From contig NZ_CP008852.1 in NCBI RefSeq assembly GCF_000725345.1, positions 1,269,693 through 1,333,692 of the forward strand: a stretch of DNA of 64,000 nt, in the 5' to 3' direction. Origin of the DNA: Pelosinus sp. UFO1. Its GTDB lineage: Bacteria; Bacillota; Negativicutes; DSM-13327. Below the pieces are notes generated by a model. That model saw nothing but the letters and a program-made list of their open reading frames with translations. It ran no database searches and had not been told where the DNA came from. Positions 61,794 to 64,000 of this stretch are shown here, piece by piece. The position numbers were made by a program, and so were the translations under genes. Each line of letters begins with the position of its first letter. The first letter of the stretch is position 1.

Positions 61794-62606
61794 ATGGAGC
61801 TAATTACAGTAAATAAAGACTTATGTATTCAATGTGGAATTTGTGCAGAAGTATGTCCAGCGAAAGCTTTGGGAATGGGGGAAAATGGTCCAGAAGCAAT
61901 AGTACCACAAGCCTGTAATGGTTGTGGACACTGTGTTGCTGTGTGTCCTCATATGGCAATTGATAGTAGCAGAGCACCTTTAGCAAATCAGTCTGATTTA
62001 TTAGAATTTCCAGTTATAAATGAAAAAACTGCTCAACAATTTCTTAGGTCACGTAGATCAATTCGCTGCTATAAGGATACTGCGATTCCAAGAGAACAAC
62101 TACTAAAGTTAGTTGAAATCGCTCGATTCGCTCCCACAGCCAGTAATAAGCAAGGGGTGTCCTATATTATTGTTGAGGATAAGAAAATCATTCAAAGGGC
62201 TACTGAGATTACGATTGAGTGGATGGAAGAAGAATTGAAAAAGGAAACCACATCCCATTGGAGCTTTCCATATCATGTTCGTAACTATAGGGAAAAAGGT
62301 GTAGATACTGTTTTACGTAATCATGCTCCTTTAATTTTAGCAACTGCGCAAAAGAATTTTAACAATGGACGAGAGAATACGATTTTTTCTCTTGCTTACC
62401 TTGAACTTTTTGCAACGGCTCTTGGATTGGGTTCTTGCTGGGCGGGACTCTTCGAAATGTGCATATTTGCAAACCATGACCCTTTGATAGAATTGTTCAA
62501 AATCCCCGAAGATAAAGTGATAACAGGAGCAGTTATGGTTGGTTATCCCAAATATAAATATAAAAGGCTGGTTGACCGTAATCCATTAGATGTGGCTTGG
62601 CTGTAA
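61794..62606 (+). CDS. Ferredoxin-nitroreductase fusion protein
   Basis: 270 residues. N-terminal 2x[4Fe-4S] ferredoxin domain: CIQCGICAEVCPAKAL and CNGCGHCVAVCPHMAI. After a short linker a nitroreductase domain starts: FLRSRRSIRCYKDTAIPREQLLKLVE (FMN contact), ARFAPTASNKQ, and GLGSCWAGLFEM. Such fusions use ferredoxin-like clusters to reduce FMN and then nitro or quinone-type compounds. AGGGAG before the ATG. Confidence 0.93.
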   Translation: MELITVNKDLCIQCGICAEVCPAKALGMGENGPEAIVPQACNGCGHCVAVCPHMAIDSSRAPLANQSDLLEFPVINEKTAQQFLRSRRSIRCYKDTAIPREQLLKLVEIARFAPTASNKQGVSYIIVEDKKIIQRATEITIEWMEEELKKETTSHWSFPYHVRNYREKGVDTVLRNHAPLILATAQKNFNNGRENTIFSLAYLELFATALGLGSCWAGLFEMCIFANHDPLIELFKIPEDKVITGAVMVGYPKYKYKRLVDRNPLDVAWL

Positions 62607-62762
62607 TCAAGATAATAAAATAGAAAAGGTAGTAGTCAAAAACTGTACTGCTGATTAGGCCCCCAAAATACCCACAAAAAAGTGTGTAATTTACTACTTA
62701 ACTTTGAAATGGTACCATAAGTAATAAATCCAAGGCAGGAAAATTAATAAGGAGGGATTAAG

Positions 62763-62888
62763 ATGAAAGATGTAGAGAAAACAGTAGGTAACTTAATTGA
62801 TAAAGTGAATGTTTCTTTATCGGCCCTATAGACAGTGAAGGATTTTTATTTTACTACAAACACTTCGTCTATGAGAGTAAGTCAGTAA
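62763..62888 (+). pseudogene. Remnant of a PNPOx-family (general-stress-protein-26-like) gene
   Basis: A strong GGAGGG site and ATG 62763 open a frame that stops after 22 residues. Beyond it, a one-base shift continues as FIGPIDSEGF, and then the original frame resumes as DFYFTTNTSSMRVSQ before TAA at 62886-62888. These pieces match the order of small PNPOx-like proteins (VAFI-G-DSEGFP ... FYFTTNTSSMRV). So a one-base deletion and an internal deletion destroyed the gene. Confidence 0.7.
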
Positions 62889-62925
62889 AATCGAATTTCA
62901 CTAATTGTTATAGGGAGATTGCTTA

Positions 62926-63543
62926 ATGTTAATAAAACGACATCTATTACTATTTATTCTAATTACTGTTTTTATAATGTATACTTCCAGCTCAATATTA
63001 TCAGCAAAATCAATTGAAAGAGAAAGAGGAGTTGAAAAAAATATGATCGTTACTAGTAGTGGTGTTATTAATGGTATAATTGATAAAAAGTATGGGAAAT
63101 ATGGAGCACAATTTTCAAAAGGCATGCCAACTCATTCAATACCATTAGCAATAAAGGAATATCCTAAAGACACTAAGACGTTTGCTATAATCATGGAAGA
63201 TAAGGATGCGATTCCGGTTGTAGGATTTTCATGGCTGCATTGGTCTGTTGCCAACTTAACTAAGGATTCACTAGAGGAAAATGCAAGCATAGACGCAAAA
63301 GATTTTATCCAAGGGACAAATAGCTGGTCTAGTACTTTACTTCCCCAACCATTAGATAGATATGAAGCCGCAAAATATGGGGGACCGACTCCTCCGGACA
63401 AACCTCACAATTATGAAATACATGTGTTTGCATTAGATACTACACTAGACTTACATAAGGGTTTTTATGTGAATGAGCTATATAAAGCTATGGATGGGCA
63501 TATATTAGCTCAATATACATTAAAAGCAATTTATAATAACTAA
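62926..63543 (+). CDS. YbhB/YbcL-family (PEBP, Raf-kinase-inhibitor-like) protein
   Basis: 205 residues. N-terminal signal or membrane anchor (LLLFILITVFIMYTSSSIL), then the PEBP domain: TKTFAIIMEDKDAIPVVGFSWLHWSVANL with the ligand-site residues, YGGPTPPDKPHNYEIHVFALD, and DGHILAQYTLKAIY. Ligand unknown in bacteria. GGGAGA before the ATG. It follows the PNPOx remnant by 37 bases. Confidence 0.9.
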   Translation: MLIKRHLLLFILITVFIMYTSSSILSAKSIERERGVEKNMIVTSSGVINGIIDKKYGKYGAQFSKGMPTHSIPLAIKEYPKDTKTFAIIMEDKDAIPVVGFSWLHWSVANLTKDSLEENASIDAKDFIQGTNSWSSTLLPQPLDRYEAAKYGGPTPPDKPHNYEIHVFALDTTLDLHKGFYVNELYKAMDGHILAQYTLKAIYNN

Positions 63544-63606
63544 GATAAACCATCTTGGGATTTTCATTAATTGTAGCACAGGCTAAGTTAGGCGGGAGGA
63601 TAAATA

Positions 63607-63960
63607 TTGAAAATACGAAGCGAATTTACTTGTCCTTTAGAATTAACACTTGATATGATTTCTGGGAAATGGAAACCGATCATAATTTGGAGACTACGCC
63701 TAGGAAAGCAACAACTCTCTACACTTAATAAAGATATTCAAGGCATAAACCAAAAGATGTTAATACAGCACTTGAGTGAATTAATTGAGTGTGGAATTGT
63801 TGAGAAAATTACGTACCTAGGTTATCCTTTAAAAGTAGAATATTTTCTTACAGAAATCGGTTTCAAATTCTTAGAGGGTTTAGAAGTTTTTCAAAAAATA
63901 GGTCAAGAATACTTTAATCGATATCAAGGGGCGGTTCCGCAAAAGGAAGTCATTATATAA
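63607..63960 (+). CDS. HxlR-family transcriptional regulator (second)
   Basis: 117 residues from TTG 63607, supported by GGGAGG seven bases upstream. HxlR winged helix FTCPLELTLDMISGKWKPIIIWRL with the conserved Cys, INQKMLIQHLSELIECGIVEKI and VEYFLTEIGFKFLEGL. It follows the PEBP gene by 63 bases and may regulate it. It ends 40 bases before the window edge. Confidence 0.9.
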   Translation: MKIRSEFTCPLELTLDMISGKWKPIIIWRLRLGKQQLSTLNKDIQGINQKMLIQHLSELIECGIVEKITYLGYPLKVEYFLTEIGFKFLEGLEVFQKIGQEYFNRYQGAVPQKEVII

Positions 63961-64000
63961 TTATGTGGAATAAGTATGGCTTGTTATTAAGTCATGACCA

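Noticed and set aside
1-64000. CRISPR arrays, tRNA or rRNA genes, transposases, phage genes
   Set aside because: No regularly spaced repeats, no tRNA-like cloverleaf sequence, and no transposase, integrase or phage structural proteins were seen on reading through the window.

Overview
The window looks like chromosomal DNA of an anaerobic, low-G+C, diderm member of the Bacillota, most like the Sporomusaceae (Negativicutes; Pelosinus/Sporomusa type). The reasons: Bacillota-style AGGAGG ribosome binding sites and a CIRCE element occur together with outer-membrane proteins (a POTRA/Omp85 protein with a C-terminal Phe, a small beta-barrel with a signal peptide). A propanediol-type microcompartment, ferredoxin-like proteins and an oxygen-independent sulfate route suggest anaerobic life. 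The genus is an inference. I saw no rRNA, tRNA, CRISPR array, phage or intact insertion sequence.

Layout. 1-4.4 kb: the end of a pdu microcompartment operon (pduP, pduS, pduT), a purine/uracil-type permease flanked on both sides by related palindromic repeats, and a glycerol/propanediol channel. 4.6-12 kb: one sulfur operon (ABC transporter ssuABC-like, aprA-aprB APS reductase, cysD, cysN) behind a strong promoter and a leader hairpin that looks like an attenuator. 12.3-30.5 kb: mostly single genes: a decayed LivF-like ATPase, a hydrolase, a chemoreceptor, an Omp85 protein, a thioesterase, a cation exchanger behind a yybP-ykoY (Mn2+) riboswitch, transporters, an outer-membrane barrel, an old yellow enzyme, fabF, an AraC regulator and htpG under CIRCE. 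30.6-33.6 kb: a possible SASP-like small gene and the feoA-feoB locus, with feoB split into two coupled genes. 33.7-38.6 kb: poorly known genes (a cytoplasmic C39-like protein, a QueG-like Fe-S protein, a deoxyribosyltransferase/TIR-like protein, a 3D-domain protein) and a MarR-GNAT fusion. 38.9-45 kb: a MarR-GNAT operon with mirror-image operators, an isochorismatase-like hydrolase, and a LysR-linked hydroxyacid operon (dehydrogenase, RraA-like, MFS). 45-49 kb: an EamA-type protein with a structured leader, and methionine gamma-lyase with a clear sigma-54 promoter next to a TyrR-like ACT-PAS-AAA activator. 49-64 kb: a PadR/flavodoxin pair, a cluster of an Lnt-like acyltransferase, two GyrI-like proteins and an HEIGH membrane protease-like protein, a MacAB-like exporter, two HxlR regulators, a secreted protein of three ~61-residue repeats, a ferredoxin-nitroreductase, a PNPOx pseudogene and a PEBP protein.

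The strongest functional stories are the sulfate operon (ATP sulfurylase CysDN feeding AprAB directly, with no CysC or CysH), metal control by RNA and DNA elements (Mn2+ riboswitch; DtxR-like boxes before feoA), and sigma-54 control of methionine breakdown. The least explained items are the ~105-nt structured repeat present twice between convergent genes, the triple-repeat secreted protein beside an HxlR operator, and the 52-55.7 kb membrane cluster. All functions are read from sequence features by eye; no database search was run.
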